Source of the DNA: Orientallactaga sibirica | Lineage: Eukaryota > Chordata > Mammalia > Rodentia > Dipodidae | Length of the DNA: 64,000 nucleotides | Assembly: GCA_036365145.1 (NCBI GenBank) | Contig: JAEOAD010000018.1 | Span: 12,134,501-12,198,500 of the forward strand | Reading direction: 5' to 3' | In this document: positions 10,856-21,452 of the stretch, one piece after another | How the letters are laid out: each line of letters begins with the position of its first letter | Numbering within the stretch: the stretch's first letter is position 1 | The notes under the pieces: model-generated | The model's database searches: none | Seen by the model: only the letters and a program-made list of their open reading frames with translations | What the model was told of the DNA's origin: nothing | Program-made: the position numbers and the translations under genes

Positions 10856-11168
10856 CATGATGGTTCATCTAACTTGACAGGCCTGAGAATGAGCATGGAA
10901 ACATTCTTCTGGGTGTGTCTATGAGGGTGTTTGCAGAGAAGAGCCACCCTGACATCCTGAGACATAATAGAAAGGAGAAAGCAAAGCAAGCACTGCCATT
11001 CCTCTTGGCATCTGTGGATACAATGTGCCCAGCTACCCTATGCTTCTGTTGCCATGACTTCCTTGCCACGTTGCACTGAACTCTCGAACTGTGAACCAAA
11101 ACAAACCCTTCCTTCCTTGAGCTGCTGTAGTTAGGTATTTTTGTCACAGCAATGAAAAAGGTAACAAT
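10856..11168 (+). repeat. LTR-like rodent repeat
   Basis: It opens 'acatgatggttcatctaacttgac', passes 'cttctgggtgtgtctatgagggtg', and ends 'tttttgtcacagcaatgaaaaaggtaac'. This is the same family and strand as 3186-3857, and antisense to 7016, 21453 and 63482. Confidence 0.6.
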
Positions 11169-11899
11169 ATGGCATCTGTCACTGAAACTGAGAAATAAAT
11201 GAATGTGGGCGCCTTGGTGTCCTTGAAAACTTTACCTGCTGCTCTTCTGTGTTACATAGACCTCACAGTGAAACTGCAGTCACTGAATGGAAAATCCTAA
11301 ATACAGTGGAAGTTGCTGACTGCTGGCGTAGGAGCCTAGGATAAGTGACAGCAGCCTCTGATAACAGAGTCAAAGCCAAGAGCACTCTGAATTCCCTAGG
11401 CTGATGCTGTTGGTTTATAATTGTTTCTGAAAGTGAAATGGTCATAAAACCTATTGAGTTTCTTACTTGATATTTTTAGCAGAAAAGTTGTACATTTAGC
11501 CAAAAGTCTAACTTGAATCATAAAAAACAAATAGTCATAGCTTCTTAGTTCTGGTGGAAGTTGGGTCCACTTGAGGTCCACTTGAGGAAGGACTGATCCC
11601 CACACATTGCTAAAATACACACTGGTAATCTTTCCTTAAGCCTCCTGCAACAGGACCCCTGTCCTTTACCAGTGTAATCATGCATTGGAGAAAAGTAAGG
11701 CCTTTCAGTCCCTATGGAACACTACTAGTTTTGAGCTAAGACTGGTTCCAGGACACTTCAAATGTCACTATAGTCCACCAGTGAGAGGAGGGGCTTGTGG
11801 AGATCAGGTGATGCTTGAGGTTTTATCTCAGGTTCATCCCACAGTGGGTGTAGAAGGCACAGTGTAGTTATTTACTCAATCTCAGAATGCATAATTTGG
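11169..11899. other. Unassigned sequence
   Basis: No repeat or gene recognised. Confidence 0.4.
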
Positions 11900-13200
11900 A
11901 TAGACATACTTAGCACCTGAAAGAAACCTCAAGTTGACATCCTGATCTGTAGAGTTAAGAACTCCTATGGTAGAAAAAGCCAAAAAGCCATTAGAGCTTC
12001 TGCTATGTGGGAAAATAGTCAACAAAAGCAGTGGCTCCTTCCTGCAGAGATGGCACAGACTGCTGCTGTGGTCAAGAAAGAAGCAGAGGTGCTGATTCTC
12101 ACCACTTCCCCAGTCACCTGAATTGTCTGCTCTGCCATAGAAGGCAAATGAATCAGGAGAATGATGGTGGGTTATCTTAGGTTTAAACAGAAGATAACTC
12201 CTGAAACATCACATGTAATTTAATGAGCAAATTAATACATCCCCTGTACCTTGGCCTGTAGCTATTGATCTGGAAAATGCTTTTTATCATCACACCTCTC
12301 AATAAAGACAACCAGAAACAATATTTTTTGGGATGGCAGGGCTAAAAACCCTCCTTTATAGTCCTAATTTAAGGATAGCCCAACTTTCCAGTTCTGTGTC
12401 TCAAATGAAGTTGTAGGAATCATGCTTATGTTTCTCTTCCAGAAATAATTACACTGGTTCACTGGATTGATGACTTCCTGGCTCTTTTGAATAATGATGA
12501 AGAACTACTCCAGACTTACTAGAAAGACATCAGCTCTTCAAAAGATGTGAATCAAATCAGACCAAACAAACTAACATAGACTTCTCCCTTTCACTTCAGT
12601 GAAATTTCTAGGCATCACATGTGAAGCATGTTAAGAATCCCTTTGAGGGTGAAGCATAAATTGTTCATCTACCCCCTCGCCCCCACTGCCAAAAAACCAG
12701 TGCCCTATGGGGCTTTTTGAATACTATAGGTAACACATTTTTACTTCTGTGTGTTACTCTAAGATACCCATAAATGTAGTCATTTTGAATGAGCCCTGAA
12801 CAGAAGAAGGCTCTGAAACAGATCTAGGCTTCAATGCAAGAGGCTGTGCTACTTGGCCCACAGGCCACAACAGATCAATTTTTATTAAAGTGGCAGTGCC
12901 AGTAGTGATGCTGATTGGGATCCTAGGCTGTGCCCATAGGTTAATCACAGCAGTATAAGCCCTGGAGATTTTGGAGCAAGGCCTTTCATCATCTGCAGAT
13001 ATCAACTTTCTATTGAGAAGCAGTTCCTGACCTGTTACTGTAGGACCTTAGTAAAGGCTGAGCCTTGGGTTACTAAGTTACCATTGCAAGCTGAGCTCCC
13101 CATCATGAGTTGAATTTATGTGATCTGTCAAGCCATAAATGGAGTGACAACAGCAGTAGACTGTTGTTACCATAAGTTGTATATATGCAATGACCCTGAA
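11900..13200 (+). pseudogene. Endogenous retrovirus class III (ERV-L) pol relic
   Basis: Conceptual translation across several frames gives the ordered landmarks of an ERV-L reverse transcriptase and the following connection region. The N-terminal RT block is near 12150-12260. A short '(I)DLxNAFF'-type block is near 12265. An IDD active-site remnant is near 12465, where the usual aromatic residue before IDD is replaced. Connection and RNase H-side landmarks lie at about 12700-13020. In-frame stops (for example soon after the IDD block) and frame shifts break the gene many times, so it encodes nothing. No LTR was recognised as belonging specifically to this piece. The far upstream start and the end near 13200 are approximate. 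Class III assignment rests on recognised pol order, not on a search. Confidence 0.7.
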
Positions 13201-13420
13201 GGTATAGGTGTGTTACATGGAAAAGGGGATGAAATGAGAGAACATTATGTTAAGTTAATAAACCATGAACCAAAAGGCATGCATTGAATATTTTATCTCA
13301 TATGTGGAAGAAAAAAAGAAAAAAGAAAGTTAATTTCAAAATGTAAGAGTGTAGATTAATGACTTCAAGGGAGGATAGGAGGGAGATAGAATTTGAAGGG
13401 CCTTGAGTAAGACATATCAA
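13201..13420. other. Unassigned AT-rich sequence
   Basis: An A-rich stretch (about 13305-13330) and purine-rich DNA lie between the ERV-L relic and the LTR. It may be further ERV-L-derived DNA, but nothing specific can be read. Confidence 0.35.
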
Positions 13421-13692
13421 AATAGGTGCAGTAATTTGAATGGATGTCCCCTAATAGATTCAGGAGTTTTATTCAAGCTTGTAACTTGGCTGGAGAAGGT
13501 ATTATTGGGGGCAGCTCTGAATTCCAGCCTAAGATATGCAAAGATATGCAGAGTGACTGAGCTCTGCCTAGTGTTCCTGGAGTGAACTTGCTTATAGTGG
13601 TGGTGCTTTTTTTTTTTTTGGTCTCTATCCTTGGAGCCGTGAAAGGGAGTCAACTTCTTCTGCCATTATGGAATTTGTCCTGGATCTGTAAG
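13421..13692 (+). mobile_element. MaLR/ERVL-type LTR, 3'-truncated (5' LTR)
   Basis: This matches the LTR at 18006-18352: 'agattcaggagttttattcaag', 'cttggctgga', 'gggggcag(c/g)tctgaattc', and 'aacttcttctgccattatgg'. It ends abruptly at about 13692, after 'gatctgtaag', where L1 sequence starts. It is probably the 5' LTR of the element whose internal region lies at 16626-18005. Confidence 0.65.
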
Positions 13693-15560
13693 TTCTCCTT
13701 CAGCCTTTTTCTGGTGTCATGATCACCAAGAACGCTGTACTCTTGCCCTTCCCCTGCATTACTCTATGGTTTCAGCTGGGGCCCTGGTGAGGTATAATTG
13801 GCTGGTCCTCCCTTCAGGTTCATCATCCATCTGAAAAAGATAAGCAAATTCTCCAAAGGAGAGAGAAGTTAGTACTAGATAGATGGGATGGCCAAGATAT
13901 TTTAGAGGGAATGTTATATGCATAGGCCCTCTTCTAGCCCACATTTGGTGGTGTCTTGATCTCGGAGACTGAGCTCATTTTTGTACATGGTTTTTACTTA
14001 TTTCCCAGTTCCAGCAATGAGTTCCATTCTACTGAGTGGATCTATTAGCCAAATCAAGAGCAGTTGGTAACTCACCATGGCTGTGTGCCACTACTGCACT
14101 TGTTTGAGCATTACTTCAGGTTGTTTCCTACTGGGTAGCTTAGACTGTGAGTTGTTTGGACAGATGTCGGCCATTTTCCCCCAGTCTCTCATGTAGCATG
14201 CTTTGGAACTAGACTAGCTAACTGTCCGGGGACTGACACTCTTCCAGATTCTGGCCAGGTCTCTCCATGTTTTGTCTCACATGCGTATGCTGTCTTCGAC
14301 AGTGGGGTCTTACCATTAACCTTTTGTGGGTCATCAAGAACTCTGACAGAAATCTGTCTTTTTTGGGAAACCTTGTATGTGTCTTGGATCAACAGCTCAT
14401 TGTGAAAGTTAGCTCCGTGCTGGTGCAGGGAGTTATAAGTCAGCTCCAAAGAAGGTGAGGGAAGAAAAAGATAGATAATATGAAAGAGAAAGTGAGTATA
14501 GAGAGGAGAGGGAGAGAGAGAGAGCAGGAGAGAGAAGAGAGAGAGAAGTAGGAAAAGATTAAGGTTGGTCTTCATGATGTTCTCTCCAGTTTCCTGTGGT
14601 TCAGGTGTTCCCTCTGTGGGCCTGCTGAAGGATCAATGTTTTAGCCTGTTGTTCAGAATAAAGTGTTTTATTGTATCATTTCCTTTTGGGTCCCTATTTG
14701 TATCCCCCCACCCTAATCCTCCCTCCCACCCTCTTGCTCCTTCCCACCCTTACCCTCGCCCCATCCCACCCTCCCTATTGTCTGGTCCTCAGAGTGCTTA
14801 TTATGTTTGGTAGCATCTCAGGTGGATTCAGGTTAGGAGCGACAAATAAATGAGACCATGCGATGATTATCTTTCTGTGATTGGGTGAGTTCACTGAGGA
14901 TAATCTGTTCCATGTTCGACCATTCTTTTTCAAATTTCATTATTTCATCTTTCCTTAATGCTATGTAGAAGTCCATAGTATAGATATACTATATCTTTGT
15001 TATCCATTCATCTAGTGATGGACATATTTGCTATTATGAATTGAGCAGCTATAAACATTGTCTCTGATCTGAGGCTTGGAGCCTTTAGGGTAAATGCCCA
15101 GTAAGGGATTAGCTGGATCTGTTGGCGGGTCTATGGTCATCCTTTTCAGGAGCCTCCAAATAGCTTTCCATAATGGTTGAACCATTTTACATTCCCACCA
15201 ACATTGAAAGCTTGTTCCTATTTCTCCACAGCCTCGCCAGCTTTTGTTTTCATTTTTTTTTTTTTAATATTAGCCACCCTTACTGGGGTAAGGTAGAATC
15301 TCATAGTTGTTTTAATTTGCATTTCCCTGATGATTAGGGATGTTGAACATTTTCTTAAGTGAGTATTTGCTATTTGTATTTATTCCTCTGAGAACTCCCT
15401 GTGCAGTTCTCTTGCCCCATTTTGTGAGTGGGTTGTTTGATGATTTATTGTTTAGGCTTTGGAGTTCTTTGTAGATTCTAGAAATTAGGCCTCTGTCAGT
15501 TGTATAGCTGGTGAAAATTTTCTCCCATTCTGTGGGTAATCTGCTGGCTTTGGTAACCAG
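13693..15560 (-). mobile_element. L1 3' segment, minus sense (twin-primed half)
   Basis: Read on the minus strand from 15560 down, this is the C-terminal end of L1 ORF2: a 'PTEWEKIF'-type block at about 15505-15530, then 'GLISRIYKELQ'. A long 3' UTR follows to 13693, including purine-rich tracts at 14500-14550 and a C-rich (plus strand) stretch at 14700-14790. The last part of the 3' UTR and the A tail seen in other copies (26165, 32264) are absent here. Stops and frame shifts are present. The 128-codon open frame at 14189-14575 lies in the UTR and is not a gene. Confidence 0.8.
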
Positions 15561-16625
15561 GTAGAGATGCCACAAGAAAGGAAAATTATAGGCCCATTTC
15601 TCTGATGAACATAGATGCAAAGATACTGAACAAAATCCTTGCAAACCAAATTCAACAGTATATCAAAAGCATTATCCACCTTGATCAAGTAGGCTTCATC
15701 CCTGGAATGCAGGGGTGCTTCAACATACAGTAATCTGTCAATGTAATACACCACATAAATAAGCTTAAACCCAAAAATAATGATCCTTTCCATAGATGCA
15801 AAAAAGGCCTTTGACAAAAATACAACAGCACTTCATGATCAAAACATTGGAGAGAATAAGTATGGACAGCCATATCTTAACATAATAAAGGCTATATATA
15901 AAGCTCCTAAAGCCCAAGTAATTCTCAATGGGAAGAGACTGAAGGAATTCCCATTGAGATCAGGAACAAGGCAGGGATGTCCACTCTCACCTCTACTCTT
16001 CAACATAGTACTAGAAGTATTAACTCAAGCAATAAGACGGGAGAAAGAAATCAAAGGGATACAAATTGGAAAGGAAGAAGTTAAGTTAGCCCTATTTGCA
16101 GCCCTATTTCTCTACATAAGTGACCAGGGAACCTCCTTCTCAAAACTCTTGAAGGTGATACCTCTGGAGGCATCACCATACCTGATCTAAAGCTATACTA
16201 CAAAGCCATTGTAATAAAAAAAAGCATGGTACTGGCATAAAAACAGAAATATAGACCAATGGAACAGAATAGAAGACCTGGACTTTGGGTCAAGTAGCTA
16301 CAGCTACTTGATATTTGACAAAGGCCCTCCCAATGCAGAATGGAAAAAAGACAGCATCTTCAACAAATGGTGCTGGACAAACTGGACAACCATATACAGG
16401 AAAATGAAACTTGATCCACACATCTCACCATGCACAAAAATCAAGTCCAGATGGATCAAAGACATTAATATAAAACCAGAAACTCTGCTACTACTGGAAA
16501 AAAAATAGGAGGAACCTTCCATGACATAGGAGTGGGAAAAGACTTCCTGAACAAAACCCTAGCAGCTCAGGAAATTAATCAATCACTCAACCATTGGTAT
16601 CTCATGAAGCTGAAAATCTTTTTTA
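15561..16625 (+). mobile_element. Inverted L1 ORF2 segment (RT to C-terminal region)
   Basis: The plus strand encodes L1 ORF2 reverse transcriptase. Landmarks are an '[11 protein letters not shown]'-type block near 15575, an 'SIDAKKAFDK' block near 15790, an 'SGTRQGCPLSPLLFN' block near 15960-16000, and a 'KEEVKLALFA' block at about 16070-16100. There the catalytic FADD motif should follow, but the sequence jumps to a downstream 'GGITIPDLKLYY' block at about 16167, so roughly 150 codons including the catalytic aspartates are deleted. It ends with an 'MKLKIFF' block at 16603-16625, only some tens of bases upstream in L1 order of where the opposite-strand half begins. Several stops are present. 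Confidence 0.85.
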
Positions 16626-18005
16626 ATGACAAATATACTTTATGGATTATTTTGATGAGAGTTTGAGAATGCTAAGTGCAGACAGAATTGTATTTGGAGG
16701 CCTGGCTTATAACTTATAGGCTTGGCTAATGAAATTTCTAAGGGGAAGGAAAGTCTGCAGAAAATCTTATTGGAACTGGGTTATTGGCACAAGGGATGGT
16801 TGCTTCTGCTGCCCAGGCCCAAAGAGTTTGATCAAGATGAAATTTGTAATGTACTGATGTATATGACTAAAGATATGGGATGAGAAATTTAAGATTTTAA
16901 GTTGGAAAAACTCAAACAAGTTTAAAATTTACTGGCACAGAGACTGGTTTTAGATTGCTGAAGTTGCCATTGTCAAATACATTAGCAATCTTAAGGAAGA
17001 TGGCCCAACTGCTTTACATTAAAACAATGGAGAGTTGGGTTAGGGAGATGCCCTAGCAGTTAAGGCCCTTGCCTGCAAAGCCAAAGAACCTAGGTTCCCC
17101 AGAACCCATGTAAGGCAGATACACAAGGTAGCACATGCATCTGGAATTCATTTTCAGTGGCTGAAGGCCCCGGTGCTCCTATTCTTTCTCTATCTCTCTC
17201 TCTTTCTTTCTATCAAATAAATAAAAATAAATAAATTAATTAAAACAATAGAGAGAATGCCTGAGGTGATTTCTTCCCTGAAAGACTGAATGGCAGGAAT
17301 GCAAACTCTTTTAGAAAAGAGTTGACTAGAGAAAGAAACTGCTTTTCAAGGTTAGGATTTATTTTGTCCCTGAATGAAGAATATGGTGGTATCCTGCACA
17401 TCTGGTATTGGTTTAGGAAGCATGTTAAATGCACAGAGTGGTTATGAAGTACTCATGGTTACAAGCACCACTGCTGAGACATGGCATATAGACAGGGCAT
17501 GATAGCCCTCATGAATAGGCTGGTGGAACCATTGGAAGATGGACCGTGGTTTGAATGGAGGCTCAAAGATATTTTGGATATACCAGAACTGTGCAAGGGA
17601 TACCATGACATGCTATTGGCTCAGAATAGAAGTTTTCCCTGGTAATTCAGCCCACCTGGAGGGAATTGGAAAGTATGGAGACTGTCTGTCGCTAGTTATG
17701 ATATCAGACTTAAACTGTAGATGTTTGGTGTTTGCTTGATGGTTATTGAGTTTGCACTGTTCCAGTCTCTCTCTGTTATGTCTGATAACAGTTGGAAGTG
17801 TTTACTCTGTGCCTTTATATGTTGAAATTATATAACTTGTTTGATTTTAAAGGACTCACAGCTAAGAGACTATCTTAAATCTCAGGTGAGACTTAGGACT
17901 TTGAGACTATCTTAAGCTGGTAAAGACTGTGGGGACATTTGAAGTTGGACTGAATACAATTTACAATGTGAGATGGTCATGAATCCATTGGGGGCCAGGG
18001 AAGAA
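16626..18005 (+). mobile_element. MaLR-type internal region
   Basis: Non-coding internal sequence recognised from its last 250 bp: 'gtttactctgtgcctttatatg', 'aaaggactcacagctaagagac', 'agatggtcatgaatccattg', and 'ggggccagggaag' just before the LTR. This is the usual 3' end of a MaLR internal region. A DIP SINE is inserted at 17035-17238. The 5' internal end and the end of the 5' LTR are missing, apparently lost where the L1 lies. Confidence 0.65.
17035..17238 (+). mobile_element. DIP-type SINE with 17-bp target duplication
   Basis: A plus-strand copy with a 'cccttgcctgcaaagcc' A/B-box region, a CT tract at about 17180-17213 and an AAATAAAT tail. It is flanked by ATTAAAACAATGGAGAG at 17018-17034 and the same 17 bases with one change at 17239-17255. 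It entered the MaLR internal region after that element was in place. Confidence 0.9.
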
Positions 18006-18352
18006 TGTAATAGTTTGAATGTATAGTTTGAATAGATTCAGGAGTTTTATTCAAGTTGTAGCTTGGCTGGAAGAGTTGTTACTGGGGGCAGGTCTGAATT
18101 CAAGCTGAAGAGAGGCAAATTGCCTGAGTTCTGCCTCATGTTCCTGGAATGTGCTTGCTTATGGTGGTGATATTTGTTTTATTTTTATTTTTTCCCTCTC
18201 TTTCTCTCTGTATGCTTGGATCTGGGAAAGGGGAGGAAACTTCTTCTGCCATTATGGAATTCCCCCTCGATCTGTAAGCTTCTAATAAAATTCCTTCCTC
18301 CATAACTGTGCCTGGTTTGGAGGTTCATCCCAGTAACATATGGCTGTCTACT
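18006..18352 (+). mobile_element. MaLR/ERVL-type LTR (3' LTR)
   Basis: It starts 'tgtaatagtttgaatg', directly after the internal 'gggccaggg' end, and runs through 'gccattatggaattccccctcg' and an AATAAA signal at about 18283. It ends near 'cagtaacat...ctactaca'. It is homologous to 13421-13692, making a LTR-internal-LTR unit interrupted by L1. Confidence 0.7.
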
Positions 18353-18365
18353 ACAATAAGTATAT

Positions 18366-18618
18366 AAAGAGATGGCTCAGTTGGTAAAGTGGTTACCACA
18401 AAAGCATGATTTCTTGAATTCAGATCCCCAGTACCCAAGTAAGCTAGGTGTAATGCTGGGGAGGTGGAGGTAGGAGAATCCTGGAGCTTGCTGGCTGGTT
18501 TGTTTAGCCCAGTCAGTGAGCTCTAGGTTCAGTGAGAAATCGATTGAGAAAACACACACAACATGTATTCATGCCTGTAAAACATTTGTGTTCATACATA
18601 CATGAATATGCATATGCA

Positions 18619-18666
<48 letters not shown>
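18366..18666 (+). mobile_element. B4-type SINE with CA tail
   Basis: An ID-like head ('gatggctcagttggtaaag...') is followed by 'gatccccagtacc', a shortened B1-like part, and 'gctctaggttcagtgagaaat'. The 3' tail carries a perfect AC run at 18620-18666. Such CA-rich tails recur in other copies of this family here (31900-31925). Confidence 0.6.
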
Positions 18667-18668
<2 letters not shown>

Positions 18669-19587
18669 CAAATAGATAGGAGACATAAATTCCAGCTTTC
18701 TGCTACACAGCAACAGACTATAGTTTATGAGAACATTATCTTTTTATGAAGAACTAGAAGCAGGATCTTAGTCTGTAAACATAATGAAATGGTAAGGAGG
18801 AGATAGAAATGCTACATACATAAATTCAATCATTACACATTGCATTCATGCATTGAAATATTACACTGTACTCCATAATTATGTGACAATTTTGCATTTT
18901 AATTTATGAACAGAAACAAAGTTAAATGAAGTTCATGTGCCCAATGGTCCCCACCTAGGCTACACTGCCTTCTTCCTTCCAGAGTATGGTCTCAGGAGGA
19001 GCTCTTATAATCGACTGACAAAGGAAGAATAGGATTGGGACGTGTGTACAGATGGGACTGTGTAACATGTAGGTACCACCAAATGTGGGCAGCTGCAATA
19101 TATCAATCCTTTTTGGATCTATCCCTGCAGGATGGCAGTGAAGAGAGGTCCTTCCCCTGACCAAACCTGTAAGCAGTGCTCCAGGCTTTCCAATTTTCTG
19201 CAAGGAGAAACGGCTAGGTGTCATAATTAGAAAACACTTATAAGGGACTTCAATAGTTTTTAAAAATTATCAGAATAAAGATAAAATTGAAACTTTTAGT
19301 CATTTTAGCAAGGAAAAAACAGCATTTTGGCATATTTCTTTCCAGGATTTATTTATGTATATATAGGCTATTTTTAAACATGAACATGACAAAATTACAT
19401 AAACGTTTTATGTCTGCTTTATTTAACAATATGTATCCATTTTTGTTCATTAGTCTTTGCAAACAGATTTTAAATAACCATGTAGTATCAAAGTTTATGG
19501 GATAACTGACTGAATTAACCATCTCATTATAGCTGGATTTTAGCAACTTATCAACTTTTTGTTCTGTTGAAAAATGTTGTGATGATT
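18667..19587. other. Unassigned AT-rich sequence
   Basis: No family recognised. Short open frames (for example 18955-19224 minus) lack recognisable protein similarity. Confidence 0.4.
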
Positions 19588-19661
19588 GGCTCATCTTTGC
19601 TCAAAAGCAGCCTTTCCTTCTGCTTTTTGTTTACATAATGGAATTTCCCTCCAGTAACTCA
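19588..19661 (+). repeat. Direct repeat copy A (unexplained)
   Basis: The string order GCTCATCTTT, AAAGCAGCC, TGCTTTT, GTTTACATAATGG and CCAGTAACTCA is repeated at 20666-20746 in the same order and strand, with an extra 'ctgctt' in the second copy. Flanks are not alike. It does not match any repeat family I know. Confidence 0.7.
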
Positions 19662-20007
19662 TTACAAACCTTAACTTTATTTGCTATTGTTTTCATTAGC
19701 TATACCTTAGTCTACACCCTATGAGAAAGACATCAAGATACTGGTAGAAATGAAGAGATTTGCTAAAGTATCTGAGGGAAGATGGGGCAGCAGGGAGAGG
19801 CTGGGATTGCTGCCAGATTGTGGTACTGGGTGAGCCCCTTCCAGGAAGAAAGGATGAGTAGAAGTTTTAGTTCAAAGTGTAGTTTTAAGAAAATTCTGTA
19901 AGTCAAATAAGGCAAACACATGCCAAAACTGTCCATCAGTGAAGCCCTGACTCTTGTTTATATATATAAGTACATTCATGGGGAGGCCACAGGATATGGA
20001 TGTCTTA
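19662..20007. other. Unassigned sequence between direct-repeat copies
   Basis: Nothing recognised. Confidence 0.35.
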
Positions 20008-20236
20008 GTCCTTGAGACAGTCAGGGTCTCTCATTGAACATGGAGGCCAAACTATTTTTCTGCTAGACTGGCTAGGCAGTGATCCCCAACAATCCTTTTG
20101 TCTCTGTCCTTTTGGGGGGCTGAGGTTCCAGGATTGTACAGTTACATCCAGCTTTGATGTGGGTGCTGGGGATCAAACTCAGGTCAACATGTTTGCACAG
20201 CAAGTGATCTTACCCTCTGAGCAATCTCCAGAGCCC
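20008..20236 (-). mobile_element. B4-type SINE (minus)
   Basis: In antisense it shows 'ccttgagacagtcagggtctc', then 'gtgggtgctggggatcaaac', then 'gcacagcaagtgatcttaccc' ending 'gagcaatctccagagccc'. This is the B1-like half joined to the ID-like half. The 142-codon frame at 20012-20440 begins inside it and is not taken as a gene. Confidence 0.6.
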
Positions 20237-20665
20237 AAGTCCTGCCTTTCTTATCAGCAGCCTTCTTGCTTAGTGTCCTTCTATGTTCAGTCAGTGGCTG
20301 GAGCAGCCACAGAACGCCATGAGGAAGCAATGGTGGACATCAGAGAACAACAGCAGGGGCCATTAGCTATCTCTGCTTCTGCCATGCAGAAACAAAACAC
20401 ACTTGTCTTCATAATCACCATGCAGGAGGCTTATGAATGAGTGCTAAGTTCTCAAGGTTAGATGCACTGTTAGGGCTTTTAAACAACTGCAGATTCCTTT
20501 CCTGTTTGATAGATATCTAACAACTGTGAATATAATCTTTTAAAATCTAGAATAAATGCAACATGCCCTCTCAATAGCCACGAATCAGGAAAGCAATAGA
20601 TGCATTTCTTGGAAAACACTAATGGACATAGGTACAAACAGAAAAGCACTTCTGTTCGCACAGTC
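20237..20665. other. Unassigned sequence
   Basis: No feature recognised. Confidence 0.35.
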
Positions 20666-20746
20666 AGCTCATCTTTACCCCAAAGCAGCCCTTCTTCCTG
20701 CTTTTCTGCTTCTGTTTACATAATGGGTATTTTCTCCAGTAACTCA
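20666..20746 (+). repeat. Direct repeat copy B (unexplained)
   Basis: Second copy of the repeat at 19588-19661, 1078 bp downstream start to start. Confidence 0.7.
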
Positions 20747-21139
20747 AGTTTAAAAATGAGTAATTCTTAATCTAATAGATACTTGATAAATATCTATAAA
20801 TTCACAAGCCAATTCAACATGTACCATGGCCCAATCTTATAGAATCTCTTATTCCACGGTGTCTAATCTTGAGGCTTCCTTTGCTCCTCAGAAACATTTT
20901 CCATGGTTGATAGGTTTCTGATGCCAGTTGTGAAAAACCTTTGCAGTAGTTTCCTGACCATTCCATCTACTTCTGTGTGCTTCACCTTAGAACCTGTTCA
21001 GGGCTCTAATGCAAAGTTGTTTTTATTGAAGTTCAAGTCTGAACTACTTCATCTATGCTCAGGACTATTTCAAGATCAATGAAATAAACATAAACTATCA
21101 ATATGGACTCACAGATTCCCAAACTTCCTAATCATCGGA

Positions 21140-21452
21140 TAAAGCGGTTTCCCATGGTTGCCATAGCAAAGGGTTACAGCCTGGATGGCTTAAAATCAGT
21201 CAGCATTCATTAATCTCACAGTTCTGGAGATCAGTGGTTCAAAGGTAAGGTTCTGACAGGGTTAGTTCCTTATGAGGGTTCTGAGGAAGATTCTGCCCAT
21301 GACTTTCTCTAAATCAATGGGGGCCCAGGTGTTCTGTGGTTTGCAGGTCTTCATTCATCACATAGCTTCCTCCCTGTGTCAGTATTTACATGGTGTCCTT
21401 AGAAGATATGGTCAGGTTGGGGTTAAGAACCCGGCTTCAGTACAATCTTGTA
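21140..21452 (-). repeat. Old LTR-like repeat, first part
   Basis: It opens 'catggttgccatagcaaagg', then 'taatctcacagttctggagatcag', then 'ctgtgtcagtatttacatgg'. This resembles an ancient mammalian LTR-like repeat also recognised at 39330-39760 and 49255-49586. It is interrupted at about 21453 by a younger repeat and continues at 21812. Confidence 0.4.

Noticed and set aside
9663..10877. 404-codon open frame as a repeat-protein gene
   Set aside because: It is produced by the 38-bp minisatellite, which is open in every frame. The frame-cycling peptide has no family resemblance, and the flanks are interspersed repeats.
14189..14575. 128-codon open frame on minus
   Set aside because: It lies in the 3' UTR of the minus-sense L1 and is leucine/serine-rich from a GA/CT tract.
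15780..16190. 136-codon frame as a host reverse transcriptase gene
   Set aside because: It is a fragment of L1 ORF2 with the catalytic FADD motif deleted and stops on either side.
20012..20440. 142-codon open frame on plus
   Set aside because: Its first half is an antisense B4 SINE, and the rest has no known similarity.
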